From JAVBLV01 sp031553195 (GTDB lineage: Bacteria; Bacteroidota; Bacteroidia; Bacteroidales; P3), in the NCBI GenBank assembly GCA_031553195.1, contig JAVBLV010000090.1, forward strand, positions 1-58,924: a stretch of DNA of 58,924 nt, written 5' to 3'. The notes under the pieces are model-generated. The model had not been told where the DNA came from. It saw nothing but the letters and a program-made list of their open reading frames with translations, and did no database searches. Each line of letters begins with the position of its first letter. The stretch's first letter is position 1. A program made the position numbers and the translations under genes. Below are positions 26,308-34,767 of the stretch, one piece after another.

Positions 26308-26576
26308 CTTAGTACGTGACAAAAATATAATCATCCGAATATTAACGAATTATAAGGATGCAAATTTATTAATATATTGAAAATCACTATATTTAAAGAG
26401 GGCTTCTCATGGTAAACTTCAAAAACAAAAATTCACAAGCAGAAAGCAAAATTAATGAATTAATATATTAGTTTTGCGAGAATATTTTAGCGAGAGCTTA
26501 AATTTATATCGAAAGCATTGCTAAATACTAAAAATCAAACAAGTATAAATATTTGCTCTTTTTGTCATGTACTTAG
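26308..26576. repeat. Inverted-repeat-bounded 269-bp element
   Basis: The left end CTTAGTACGTGACAAAAA (26308-26325) is matched by the inverted right end TTTTTGTCATGTACTTAG (26559-26576) at 16 of 18 positions. The interior has no open frame. This could be a second non-autonomous element family. A related end-like sequence (TTTTGCCACATACTTAAG) occurs near 29140. Confidence 0.5.
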
Positions 26577-26629
26577 GAAAAATTCAGACAACTTCTTGCA
26601 GGCAGATGTCTATGTAATATCGTTCAACC

Positions 26630-26646
26630 GCAAGTCAGCGACTTGC
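26630..26646. repeat. Small perfect hairpin
   Basis: GCAAGTC-AGC-GACTTGC, a 7-bp stem with a 3-base loop, flanked by AACC and AGTT that extend it imperfectly. REP-like appearance; role unknown. Confidence 0.45.
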
Positions 26647-27080
26647 AGTTACGAATATCAAGTCCTGTCAGACTAAATTCATAAATAACAAGATAAGTGC
26701 GTAACATCAGATATAATATAAAACAGGGCTAATGTACGGGTAAAAATTAGTATTACTTGAAAGCTCATGAAAAATTGAAAAATATAGATTTTACATAAAA
26801 GTTGCAAATTCCTTCGCGAACCCTCGCCGAGCGGCATTGAAAATGATCGTTTAACAGTATCGAACATTCCGCTTAGCAAGAGATTCATCAAAAAAACTGC
26901 AAGGCGGGCAACTTTCCTTAATCACTATCTTGCAGGACAAGCGCTTTGTTATGACGACACTGATAAATTATTATAAATAAGGTGATTAGAAATATACAAC
27001 TTCGTAATATAGACATTGGAAAACAATTAAAAAATCAAGCAAAAGAAACCAGGGACGCCAGAAAGATAAAGCATCCTGCA

Positions 27081-27112
27081 TTTGCAAATAAAAATTAGAT
27101 ATATTACTTTTG
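27081..27112 (+). promoter_or_regulatory. Bacteroidota-type promoter for nusB
   Basis: TTTG at 27081-27084, a 20-base spacer, then TACTTTTG at 27105-27112. This fits the Bacteroidota sigma-ABfr consensus (TTTG, 19-21 bases, TAnnTTTG). The start codon of nusB is ~29 bases downstream. Confidence 0.65.
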
Positions 27113-27140
27113 TAGAAATTATTTTGTTCATATTATTCTC

Positions 27141-28100
27141 ATGCTTAGCCGACATTTTTTAAGAGCCAAGGTATTACAGTCTCTCTATATGTATTCCGTT
27201 TCGAAAAGCGACGACTTACCCAGGGCAGAAACAGGGATGCTTAAAAACATCGATAGTTTATACGATTTATACATTTACCAACTATCTACGCTTACCGAAG
27301 TAATCCAAACTGTAGAATTAATTATTCAAGAAGGAAAACAAAAATTTTTCCCTACCGAAGAAGAAAAAAATCCCAATTTAAGATTTGTTGAAAATAAAGT
27401 GGGGTTGGCGCTTTCTTCCAATAAAGATTTTATAAAGAAAGTAGAGAAACTGAAAATTAACTGGGCGCAGGAACGGGATATTTTCAGATCGGTATTCAAC
27501 TTATTTAGAAATACCGGCAACTACCATTCTTACATGAGCAAAGAATCGGTTTCTTTCGACGATGAGAAAAAAATCATGTTGGCTTTATTTAAAGAACTGA
27601 TGAATTTTGAGCCTTTGCAAGCCTTATTGATTGAGAAAAATTTACTTTGGGAAGACGATTTTTTCCAGATTGCTCAATTAACCTATAAGACGATCAAGGA
27701 TTTTGACGAAAATTTTTGTGAAACCAGCCCCCTCCCCCATTTTTTCGAAAAAAACGAAGAAACGAACTCCAATGATGATAAAGATTTTATCGTCGACTTA
27801 CTGAGAAAAACAATATTGCATTCGAAAGAACTGGAACCTCTGATAGAAAAACGCATACAGAACTGGGATTTTGACAGGATTGCCCAAATCGACATACTTA
27901 TTGTAAAAATGGCATTGGTGGAATTTATGTACTTTTCGAGCATTCCCACAAAAGTGACCTTAAACGAGTATGTCGAGCTTTCGAAAGAGTTCAGTACGGA
28001 AAAAAGCAAGTTATTCGTAAACGGGATATTAGACAGGCTTTTGATTGATTTGAAAGCAGACGGAAAATTGAAAAAAACCGGAAGAGGTTTAATGCAATAA
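27141..28100 (+). CDS. nusB: Transcription antitermination factor NusB
   Basis: A 319-residue protein, the long Bacteroidota form. An N-terminal MLSRHFLRAKVLQSLYMYSV start carries the R.xAhqxLy-type NusB opening. A lineage-specific helical insertion follows. The conserved NusB core at the C-terminus has WDFDRIAQIDILIVKMALVEF then VTLNEYVELSKEFSTEKSKLFVNGILDRL. NusB binds boxA RNA with NusE/S10 to prevent premature termination in rRNA transcription. It begins a cluster with a DUF1573 lipoprotein gene and yajC, the usual Bacteroidota order. Confidence 0.92.
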   Translation: MLSRHFLRAKVLQSLYMYSVSKSDDLPRAETGMLKNIDSLYDLYIYQLSTLTEVIQTVELIIQEGKQKFFPTEEEKNPNLRFVENKVGLALSSNKDFIKKVEKLKINWAQERDIFRSVFNLFRNTGNYHSYMSKESVSFDDEKKIMLALFKELMNFEPLQALLIEKNLLWEDDFFQIAQLTYKTIKDFDENFCETSPLPHFFEKNEETNSNDDKDFIVDLLRKTILHSKELEPLIEKRIQNWDFDRIAQIDILIVKMALVEFMYFSSIPTKVTLNEYVELSKEFSTEKSKLFVNGILDRLLIDLKADGKLKKTGRGLMQ

Positions 28101-28178
28101 TAAGTCATTAAGATATGGCACGCCCAATCATTATCCGGCTTCATAATGCAAAGACGCTTTTCCACCGGAATTATTTTG

Positions 28179-28186
28179 TATTTTTG
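28179..28186 (+). promoter_or_regulatory. Possible -7 element of DUF1573 gene
   Basis: TATTTTTG fits the TAnnTTTG element and lies ~25 bases before the start codon. No clear TTTG is found at the right distance upstream, so this is tentative. Confidence 0.3.
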
Positions 28187-28211
28187 TATGGAAATTATTT
28201 AAACGTAAAAC

Positions 28212-28658
28212 ATGAAAAAGTTCCTTTTCGTTATATTTCTTTCCTTGGTTTTGGCCTCTTGTCATGAGAAAAAGGACAAAATATCGCCCGATTTGATAGA
28301 CATTCCCGAATCTGCAAATTCTTCGAACAGCAAAGGAAATATGCCGGTCATGACATTTGAAAAAGACGTACACGATTTTGGCCGGTTGTCGGAAGGAGAA
28401 AAAATTTCTTATAGTTTCAAATTTACTAATACCGGAAAATCCGATTTGGTTATTTCTCAAGTAACTTCAGGTTGCGGGTGCACCATTGCCGACTTCCCCA
28501 AAGACATCATAAAACCTAAACAAAATGGATACATAACCGTAACATTCAGTTCTTCGGGGAAACAAGGACAACAAAACCAAGTCGTTTCGATTTACGCCAA
28601 CACCCAGCCTTCAATCAATTATGTAACCATACGGGCTCAGGTAGTTTCTGCAAATTAA
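28212..28658 (+). CDS. DUF1573 lipoprotein
   Basis: A 148-residue protein with a lipoprotein signal (lipobox LASC, C17). The mature domain is an Ig-like DUF1573 fold: FEKDVHDFGRLSEGEKISYSFKFTNTGKSDLVISQVTSGCGCTIADFP, with the hallmark GCGC motif. DUF1573 proteins are very common in Bacteroidota; the molecular role is unknown. Located between nusB and yajC, probably in the same transcript or with its own promoter. Confidence 0.88.
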   Translation: MKKFLFVIFLSLVLASCHEKKDKISPDLIDIPESANSSNSKGNMPVMTFEKDVHDFGRLSEGEKISYSFKFTNTGKSDLVISQVTSGCGCTIADFPKDIIKPKQNGYITVTFSSSGKQGQQNQVVSIYANTQPSINYVTIRAQVVSAN

Positions 28659-28691
28659 TTATCTTTATTATACTTTAAAACAATAAAAAAA

Positions 28692-29024
28692 ATGGATTTA
28701 ATAAACATTTTACTGATGGCCCCTCAAGGGCAATCCGGACAACAAGGCGGCGGCAGTTCGCTCACATTTTATTTGATGATTGCTTTGATGATTGTGGTTT
28801 TCTATTTCTTTATGATTCGCCCTCAAATGAAAAGAGGGAAAGAAGAACGCAAATTCAGGGAAAATCTTAAAAAAGGCGACAAAGTAGTTACGGCGGGAGG
28901 CATACATGGAAAAATTGTCGAAATCCAGGACGCTACTTTAGTTGTTGAAATTGCAAACAACGTACAAATAACCGTTGAAAAATCATCTATTGTCGTAATA
29001 CCTGCGCAAAACAGAGACAAATAA
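28692..29024 (+). CDS. yajC: Preprotein translocase accessory subunit YajC
   Basis: A 110-residue protein with a single TM helix (FYLMIALMIVVFYFFMIRPQMK), a basic stop, then the YajC domain. LKKGDKVVTAGGIHGKIVEI and NNVQITVEKSSIVVI are the family signature. YajC associates with SecDF at the inner membrane. The N-terminal glycine/glutamine-rich APQGQSGQQGGG stretch is typical of Bacteroidota versions. Confidence 0.93.
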   Translation: MDLINILLMAPQGQSGQQGGGSSLTFYLMIALMIVVFYFFMIRPQMKRGKEERKFRENLKKGDKVVTAGGIHGKIVEIQDATLVVEIANNVQITVEKSSIVVIPAQNRDK

Positions 29025-29182
29025 GATAAAGCTTTCTTTATTAAGTATTCAGCGGAAATTAGTTTATGCTATTCTGAAATACAAAGTTGTTCAAAGCAAT
29101 TAAAAAGCAAATATTTGAAATGCTTTTTATAATGCAAACTAAATTTTGCCACATACTTAAGCAATAAAAAACATTTAAAACG

Positions 29183-29280
29183 AAGCTGCCCCAAAAGTCC
29201 TTTCAACCAAAGAAATGCAAAAGCGTTTGATTTTTTGCATTTCTTTCCGCGGTTAAATATTTTGACTTTTCAGGCAGTTT
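29183..29280. repeat. Nested inverted repeat, MITE-like
   Basis: The outer arms AAGCTGCCCCAAAAGTC (29183) and GACTTTTCAGGCAGTTT (29264) match at 14 of 17 inverted positions. The inner arms AAAGAAATGCAAAA (29209) and TTTTGCATTTCTTT (29233) match perfectly. The RNA would fold into a long hairpin. The outer ends resemble transposase-type terminal repeats seen in Bacteroidota insertion sequences; no transposase is present. Confidence 0.55.
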
Positions 29281-29550
29281 CTTTTTATTTTAACAAATCG
29301 GAGCCCATTACTCCCGAAACAAAAATGGTTTATTTCCTCAAAATATAGTATTTTTGAAATTCCATATTCAAAAAAGAAAACGTCAGCAAACAATAAAAAG
29401 AAGTATTAAATTGAACGCTATTTTGCCGGCAAAATATTCGGAGAACTGCAAATATCGAGCAAATCCGGTCGAATGAAATAGCGTTGTCGTTTAAAAATTA
29501 AATGATAATCCGCAATGTTGCCCTTAACCTTTGAAAAAGACAGGTTTTAT

Positions 29551-29625
29551 TATCCCTAAATCCCCTAAAGGGGACTTAGGAGCAGCCGTTTTTCTTAGAT
29601 TAGCCTCCTTTAGGGGGTTGGGGGT
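29551..29625. repeat. CCCCTAAA-type inverted repeat
   Basis: The left arm contains TCCCTAAATCCCCTAAAGG; the right arm contains CCTCCTTTAGGGGGTTGGGG, near-complementary to it. Similar half-repeats occur near 49805-49835 and 58670-58720. It is an interspersed repeat type of Bacteroidota genomes, here 30 bp upstream of yebC. Confidence 0.5.
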
Positions 29626-29657
29626 ATTATCGAGGATAGTCATAAAATCAACATTAT

Positions 29658-30401
29658 ATGTCAGGACATAGTAAATGGTCGACCATTAAACGGAAAAAAG
29701 GAGCCTTGGATAACAAACGTTCAAAAGCGTTTACCAAGATTTTAAAAGAAATTTCGGTGGCTGTAAAGGAAAGCGGTTCCGATCCGGAAAGTAATCCGCG
29801 TCTACGCTTGGCTCTAAATAATGCCAAGGGAGTTAATATGCCCAAAGATACTTTAATGAGGGCAATTAATAAAGCCAGCGACAAAAGTTCCGCCAGCCTG
29901 CAAGAAATTACATTCGAATGTTATGCGCCACATGGAATTGCGGTTTTTATCGAATGTCTAACGGATAACAATATGCGTACGGTAGCCAACATTCGTTCCA
30001 TTTTTAATAAATACGGAGGCAGCCTTGGAACCAACGGATCTCTAAGCTTTATTTTTGACAGGAAAGGCATTTTCACCATTCCCAAAAAAGATATCGATCG
30101 GGAAGCTTTTGAAATGGAAATGATCGAGGCAGGCGCCGAAGATATCGAACTGGACGACGACTACTTTATTGTGTATACGGCAATGGAAGACTTTGGCCCT
30201 ATGGCGCGAGAATTAGAAAATCTGAAAATAGAAACTGAAAGCGCCGAATTGCAAAGAATCCCCAAAACAACTGAAAAAATTGATTTGGAATCCGCGCAAA
30301 AAATAATGAAGTTGATCGAGCTTATAGAAGACGATGACGACGTGCAAGCCGTATATCATAATATGGAAATGTCAGACGAATTATTGAACTCCGATAATTA
30401 A
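29658..30401 (+). CDS. YebC/PmpR family protein
   Basis: A 247-residue protein starting MSGHSKWSTIKRKKGALDNKRSKAFTK-like, the invariant YebC N-terminus. ESNPRLRLALNNAKGVNMPKDT, ECYAPHGIAVFIECLTDN and NGSLSFIFDRKGIF follow. YebC proteins were first seen as transcriptional regulators; members are now also linked to relieving ribosome stalling at proline stretches. All three family domains are present. The next gene, rsmI, starts 8 bp after its stop, so the two are co-transcribed. Confidence 0.93.
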   Translation: MSGHSKWSTIKRKKGALDNKRSKAFTKILKEISVAVKESGSDPESNPRLRLALNNAKGVNMPKDTLMRAINKASDKSSASLQEITFECYAPHGIAVFIECLTDNNMRTVANIRSIFNKYGGSLGTNGSLSFIFDRKGIFTIPKKDIDREAFEMEMIEAGAEDIELDDDYFIVYTAMEDFGPMARELENLKIETESAELQRIPKTTEKIDLESAQKIMKLIELIEDDDDVQAVYHNMEMSDELLNSDN

Positions 30402-30409
30402 ACAATTTC

Positions 30410-31081
30410 ATGTCCAAGTTATACCTTGTTCCCACTCCGATAGGCAATTTGGCCGATATGACTTACCGGGCGGTAAATACGCTCAAAGAAGTGGATTTGA
30501 TTTTGGCCGAAGATACGAGAACTTCTCATAATCTCCTTCTTCATTACGAAATAAATACGCCCTTAAAATCGAACCACCAATTTAACGAACATAAACAATT
30601 GACGGAATTTATCGCATATTTGCGATCAGGGAAGAAAATAGCCGTCATTACCGACGCAGGAACTCCGGGTATTTCCGATCCCGGATTCTTAATCGTACGC
30701 GAATGCATTAAAGAAGGAATAGACGTGGAATGTTTGCCAGGCGCTACGGCCCTTGTTCCTGCTTTAGTAAATTCTGGATTGCCTTGCGAAAGATTTGTTT
30801 TTGAAGGTTTTTTGCCTCATAAAAAAGGACGTCAAACCAAACTAACCTCATTAAAAGAAGTGGATTGCACCATGATTTTTTACGAATCGCCCTTCCGTTT
30901 ATTAAAAACATTGGAACAATTTATAGAAATTTTCGGCGAAGACAGAAAGGCCTCCGTTTCGCGCGAGCTAACCAAACTCTATGAAGAAACAAAAAGAGGA
31001 TCGTTGCTGGAGTTAAAAACCTACTTTGCCGCAAAAACAATAAAGGGAGAAATTGTTATTGTGGTGGAGGGATGTAAATAA
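30410..31081 (+). CDS. rsmI: 16S rRNA (cytidine1402-2'-O)-methyltransferase
   Basis: A 223-residue tetrapyrrole-methylase-fold protein. LYLVPTPIGNLADMTYRAV is the RsmI signature N-terminus. LILAEDTRTSHNLL, ITDAGTPGISDPGF, LPGATALVPALVNSGLP and FEGFLPHKKGRQ follow. It methylates the 2'-O of C1402 in the decoding centre using SAM. Length and motifs are complete for the shorter Bacteroidota form. Confidence 0.93.
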   Translation: MSKLYLVPTPIGNLADMTYRAVNTLKEVDLILAEDTRTSHNLLLHYEINTPLKSNHQFNEHKQLTEFIAYLRSGKKIAVITDAGTPGISDPGFLIVRECIKEGIDVECLPGATALVPALVNSGLPCERFVFEGFLPHKKGRQTKLTSLKEVDCTMIFYESPFRLLKTLEQFIEIFGEDRKASVSRELTKLYEETKRGSLLELKTYFAAKTIKGEIVIVVEGCK

Positions 31082-31381
31082 CAATATTTGCATTCGTTTT
31101 TAATATCTCAATACTCCATTATCACCTCTCTTCCTGTCGGGAAATACGGAAAATCTTTTATCAGTTTTAGTTATCCTTATTTTCCTTCCCAAAACATATA
31201 AACATAAAATAGATTTATATTCAGATAATTAACAGATTTCATATATCAAAAAAACAGATTTCCATGTTGTTATTTCCGAAAAAGTTTTAAATAGAATTTT
31301 GATATTCAGAAAAAATTACCGAAATTTGCACTCCCGTTTTATGGGAAATTGTTTTTACTAAAACAGATAACAAAGAAAGAA
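31082..31381. other. Intergenic leader of rpmB
   Basis: About 300 bp with no gene. AT-rich; near its right end lies the probable rpmB promoter. Nothing else recognised. Confidence 0.5.
31298..31328 (+). promoter_or_regulatory. Possible rpmB promoter
   Basis: TTTG at 31298-31301, a 19-base spacer, then GAAATTTG at 31321-31328. The second element keeps TTTG but not the TA of the Bacteroidota consensus. It lies ~53 bases before the rpmB start. Confidence 0.4.
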
Positions 31382-31621
31382 ATGTCAAAGATTTGCGAAA
31401 TTACAGGTAAAAAAGTGCGTACAGGAAATAAGGTATCGCATTCTAATATCAAAACCAAAAGGAAATTTTATCCCAATTTGCAGACTAAAAAATTCTTCAT
31501 TCCCGAAGAAAATTTGTGGGTAACTTTGAAAGTATCGGCCAAAGGAATGCGTATTATCAATAAAAAAGGCGTTTTAGCGGCTTTGAACGACGCAGTTGAA
31601 AAAGGACATATTGCATTATAG
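31382..31621 (+). CDS. rpmB: 50S ribosomal protein L28
   Basis: 79 residues from ATG 31382, chosen because MSKICEITGKKVRTGNKVSH is the canonical L28 N-terminus; an upstream ATG at 31349 would add 11 unconserved residues. RKFYPNLQTKKFF and VSAKGMRIINKKGVL complete the family. The rpmG (L33) gene that often follows rpmB is absent here; rpsU follows instead after 63 bp. Confidence 0.95.
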   Translation: MSKICEITGKKVRTGNKVSHSNIKTKRKFYPNLQTKKFFIPEENLWVTLKVSAKGMRIINKKGVLAALNDAVEKGHIAL

Positions 31622-31684
31622 CATACAATATGTGTTTCAGCATATAAAATTATTAACAACTTTAAGAAAAGAGGTATCAAAGGT

Positions 31685-31882
31685 ATGATTGTAGTTCCTA
31701 TCAAAGAAGGCGAAAACATCGAAAGAGGTTTAAAGAAATTGAAAAGAAAGTTTGAAAAAACAGGCGTTGTAAAAGAATTAAGAGAACGCCAGAAATTTAC
31801 AAAGCCTTCTGTAAAAGCAAGGGAGCGGAAGCTTAAAGCTATTTATATCCAACAAATCCACCAAGAGCTTTTGGACAAATAG
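31685..31882 (+). CDS. rpsU: 30S ribosomal protein S21
   Basis: 65 residues: MIVVPIKEGENIERGLKKLKRK.. then LRERQKFTKPSVKARERKLKA, the S21 pattern of a basic two-helix protein near the anti-Shine-Dalgarno end of 16S rRNA. In Bacteroidota S21 is thought to help sequester the anti-SD sequence. A strong terminator hairpin follows 26 bp later. Confidence 0.95.
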   Translation: MIVVPIKEGENIERGLKKLKRKFEKTGVVKELRERQKFTKPSVKARERKLKAIYIQQIHQELLDK

Positions 31883-31907
31883 TTTAGCTTTATAAAAAAT
31901 CAGAGCG

Positions 31908-31945
31908 AAGGATGTGTGCTAATTAGTGTGCGTCCTTTTCTTTTT
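31908..31945 (+). terminator. Rho-independent terminator after rpsU
   Basis: A 12-bp stem with several G-U pairs (AAGGATGTGTGC / GTGTGCGTCCTT), loop TAATTA, followed by TTTTCTTTTT. Confidence 0.75.
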
Positions 31946-32037
31946 GTAACCATACAATATTTTTTGCTTTGTAAAGTTGTGTACTTTAAATGAAATATAT
32001 CAGCAATACGCATTATACAGAACTCAAGAATCGATAA

Positions 32038-33441
32038 ATGAAGAATGTTCTTGTATACACTTTATATCTTTGCCTGTTAGTGATGGGAATTTTGTTGTTG
32101 TTGAATTTTATCCCTCAACAATGGCTCGATAATCATGATTTACGCTCTGTAGACATCCTTTCTGAAATCCGGCCCGATCTTCCTGTTGAAAAGCCTGCAA
32201 CGCCGATAATAACGGTTAAAAGAGTAAGCGAAAAGCCTTGTCCCGACAGTATTACCTGCTTCGAAGATTTTAGCGGCAATCATGCCGGTATGAATCGCTT
32301 TTTTGCATCGCTGGAAGCAAAAGATACGCTGGGAAGGCCTGTGAGAATTGCTTTTTTCGGCGACTCCTTTATTGAAGGCGATATACTTTGCGGACATTTC
32401 AGGCGTTTTATGCAGGATGCTTTTGGGGGTAACGGCGTCGGTTTTATGCCGGTAACTTCTAATACTTCGGGGTTTAGGCAAACCGTCCGTCACTCTTATA
32501 GCGGCTGGAACTATAATGACATTTCTACCAATGTAAAATCAGACAACAATATAGGTATTAACGGATCTTGTTATTTCCCCGCAAAAAATGCATTTTTAAG
32601 ATATGAAGGAATTCCAAAAGACATGCATTTATCTAATTTTCAGAGAGTAAATATTTATTATAAAAACAAGACTCCAGATTATAATATTCAATTTAAAGCA
32701 GATACCTTACCCGAAGAGTATGTTACATTAGATACGGCTTCTATATTGACAAAAAAAAGTATAGTTGGAAACTTTCACAATGTAAAGATGCAATTTCCTG
32801 TAAATGAAAATTTTTGCATTTATGGCGTGTCGTTGGAAAGTACTTCCGGCATATTGGTGGATAATTTTTCCATGAGAGGCCAATCGGGAATCGGATTGTT
32901 AAAAATTCAGGAAACTATTTTACAAGAATTTAATAAGCAAATGCCTTATGATCTTATTATTTTACAGTATGGTTTGAATGTAATGTCCCCCAAGCAAACA
33001 AAATACGATCAATATGAGAAACGAATGATATCGGTTGTCGAACATCTGCAAAAAAGTTTTCCTCAGGCCAGCATTTTACTTGTAAGCGTTGCCGATCGAA
33101 GCGTTATGCAAAACGGAAGTTATGTTACCATGCCGAATATTTATCATTTTATCGAGTCGCAAAGGAGAATTTGCGAAAGTACCGGCATTGTTTTCTGGAA
33201 TCTTTTCGAAGCCATGGGCGGGGAAAACAGTATGGTCGAATTTGTAAAAAGCGCCCCCCCGAAAGGAAATAAAGACTATACTCATATAAATTTTAAAGGC
33301 GGCGAATATTTGGGAAAAATTTTATTCAATACACTGATGTTTGAGAAAAAACGTTACCAAATACAGGAGCAAAACAAATTAGCCGCAAGACAGGATTCTT
33401 TGTATCATGAATCTTTAAAAACTTCTAAACGAAATATATAA
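32038..33441 (+). CDS. SGNH/GDSL-like hydrolase or O-acetyltransferase partner, 1
   Basis: A 467-residue protein with an N-terminal signal anchor (NVLVYTLYLCLLVMGILLLLNF). Periplasmic SGNH-fold motifs: block I IAFFGDSFIEGD, block III-like LIILQYGLNVM, and the C-terminal THINFKGGEYLG carrying the His. It resembles AlgX/DHHW-type proteins that finish polysaccharide O-acetylation with an MBOAT partner. The next two genes, another SGNH protein and an MBOAT, support that. Substrate unknown. Confidence 0.75.
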   Translation: MKNVLVYTLYLCLLVMGILLLLNFIPQQWLDNHDLRSVDILSEIRPDLPVEKPATPIITVKRVSEKPCPDSITCFEDFSGNHAGMNRFFASLEAKDTLGRPVRIAFFGDSFIEGDILCGHFRRFMQDAFGGNGVGFMPVTSNTSGFRQTVRHSYSGWNYNDISTNVKSDNNIGINGSCYFPAKNAFLRYEGIPKDMHLSNFQRVNIYYKNKTPDYNIQFKADTLPEEYVTLDTASILTKKSIVGNFHNVKMQFPVNENFCIYGVSLESTSGILVDNFSMRGQSGIGLLKIQETILQEFNKQMPYDLIILQYGLNVMSPKQTKYDQYEKRMISVVEHLQKSFPQASILLVSVADRSVMQNGSYVTMPNIYHFIESQRRICESTGIVFWNLFEAMGGENSMVEFVKSAPPKGNKDYTHINFKGGEYLGKILFNTLMFEKKRYQIQEQNKLAARQDSLYHESLKTSKRNI

Positions 33442-33528
33442 AAGAACCGTTAGGAATAGTTAGAAAATTCTTTACCCAATAATAAATGTTTAGAGTTTTG
33501 AAAATTAATTTTTAAGAAAGGAAATATT

Positions 33529-34767
33529 ATGTATCGTATTTTTAATATGTTCTTTTTACTCCCCTTGTTTTTTTTGAGTATTGTATCATGTTCGGCAAAA
33601 CAACAGGAAGATACAATTCATTATAAGCAACCGTTTCCTTATAAATTTGTTTCCGCCGCAAAAAACGAGATCAAAGGAAATATAAGGGAACTGTTTCCTG
33701 TTATGGAGCAATTAAGAAATTTAAGACGGGATTCCAGTTTTCAGGTTTCCATTGTTCATTTGGGCGATTCGCATGTGCAGCCTGATTTTTTAACGGGTTA
33801 CTTACGCACGCTTTTTCAATCTTATTTTGGAAATGCGGGGAGAGGATTGATTGCGCCTCTTAAAATGGCTAAAACAAATGAACCGCATAATTATAAAATC
33901 TATTCGGACAACGAGTGGACGCCTGCCCGTTGCGTAAAACCAAGCGATATTCCTATCGGAGTTGCAGGGTTGGGATTGTTTTCGCAAAACGCTTGCGTAA
34001 ACATTTGTGCCGAAACCTATGACAAAGAAATGGAGTTTAGCAAAGTGAAAATTTTTTACGATAAAGAAAGCGCGATCCTTAAGTTCGATGACGCGCAACT
34101 TCTGACAAAAGATAGCATATCTCCTTTTTCAGAAAGTCTTTGTCTGAAAAATCCATTGTCGACAGTTCATTTTGAATTACAAGCCAACCATGTTAATAAA
34201 GGCGTTTCTTTTTATGGACTCGAATTGGAAAACGGAAAAGCGGGAGTGCTTTACCATGCCATTGGTATAAACGGGGCTCAATATTCCAACTATTGTTCCC
34301 AAAACTTGTTCACTCAACAATTGGCGGATCTTTCGCCTAGTTTATTTATTATATCTCTGGGAACAAACGAAGCGTATGGCCGTAATTTCGACACTTCGGT
34401 ATTTTATACTCAAATTGATAATGCCATTCAGGATATTAAAAAATCGGTTCCTAACGCCCGGTTTTTGCTGACAACGCCGGTAGAAACATTTATTAAAAGC
34501 AAAAAGAAAAGAATGCCCAATCCCAAAACAAAATTGGTGCAGAAAACAATCATTTCGTATGCGACAAAAAACAATATTGCTTACTGGGATTTATATGCTA
34601 TTGGAGGAGGCGTTAATTCTGCCACTCAATGGAACAGGCAAAAACTGATGGCCAGAGATGGTATTCATTTTACTAAAGATAGCTATGAATTCCAAGCGGC
34701 TTTGCTTTTCGAAGCTTTTATGGGACTATACAACCAATACTTGAATCGCGCATATGTTCAAAATTGA
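33529..34767 (+). CDS. SGNH/GDSL-like lipoprotein, 2
   Basis: A 412-residue protein with a lipoprotein signal (FLSIVSC, C21). SGNH blocks: VHLGDSHVQPDF (Ser), SLGTNEAYG (Asn), and RDGIHFTKDSYEF (Asp/His). It overlaps the start of the MBOAT gene by 14 bp, so the two are translationally linked. Paralogous in design to the preceding gene. Likely transfers or removes acetyl groups on a cell-surface glycan; substrate unknown. Confidence 0.78.
   Translation: MYRIFNMFFLLPLFFLSIVSCSAKQQEDTIHYKQPFPYKFVSAAKNEIKGNIRELFPVMEQLRNLRRDSSFQVSIVHLGDSHVQPDFLTGYLRTLFQSYFGNAGRGLIAPLKMAKTNEPHNYKIYSDNEWTPARCVKPSDIPIGVAGLGLFSQNACVNICAETYDKEMEFSKVKIFYDKESAILKFDDAQLLTKDSISPFSESLCLKNPLSTVHFELQANHVNKGVSFYGLELENGKAGVLYHAIGINGAQYSNYCSQNLFTQQLADLSPSLFIISLGTNEAYGRNFDTSVFYTQIDNAIQDIKKSVPNARFLLTTPVETFIKSKKKRMPNPKTKLVQKTIISYATKNNIAYWDLYAIGGGVNSATQWNRQKLMARDGIHFTKDSYEFQAALLFEAFMGLYNQYLNRAYVQN

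Larger units (their letters stand above)
26228..27140. other. Long non-coding stretch with inverted repeats
   Basis: About 0.9 kb with no convincing gene. It holds a 269-bp element with 18-base terminal inverted repeats (26308-26576), a small perfect hairpin (26630-26646), and the nusB promoter at its right end. The rest is AT-rich and unassigned. Confidence 0.6.
29025..29657. other. Non-coding stretch with two inverted-repeat elements
   Basis: About 630 bp without a gene. It holds a ~98 bp nested inverted repeat (29183-29280) and a CCCTAAA/TTTAGGG inverted repeat (29551-29625) just ahead of yebC. The remainder is AT-rich and unassigned. Confidence 0.6.

Noticed and set aside
26679..26891. 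70-residue minus-strand open frame
   Set aside because: No recognisable motif, no plausible promoter or start context, and it lies in repeat-rich non-coding DNA.
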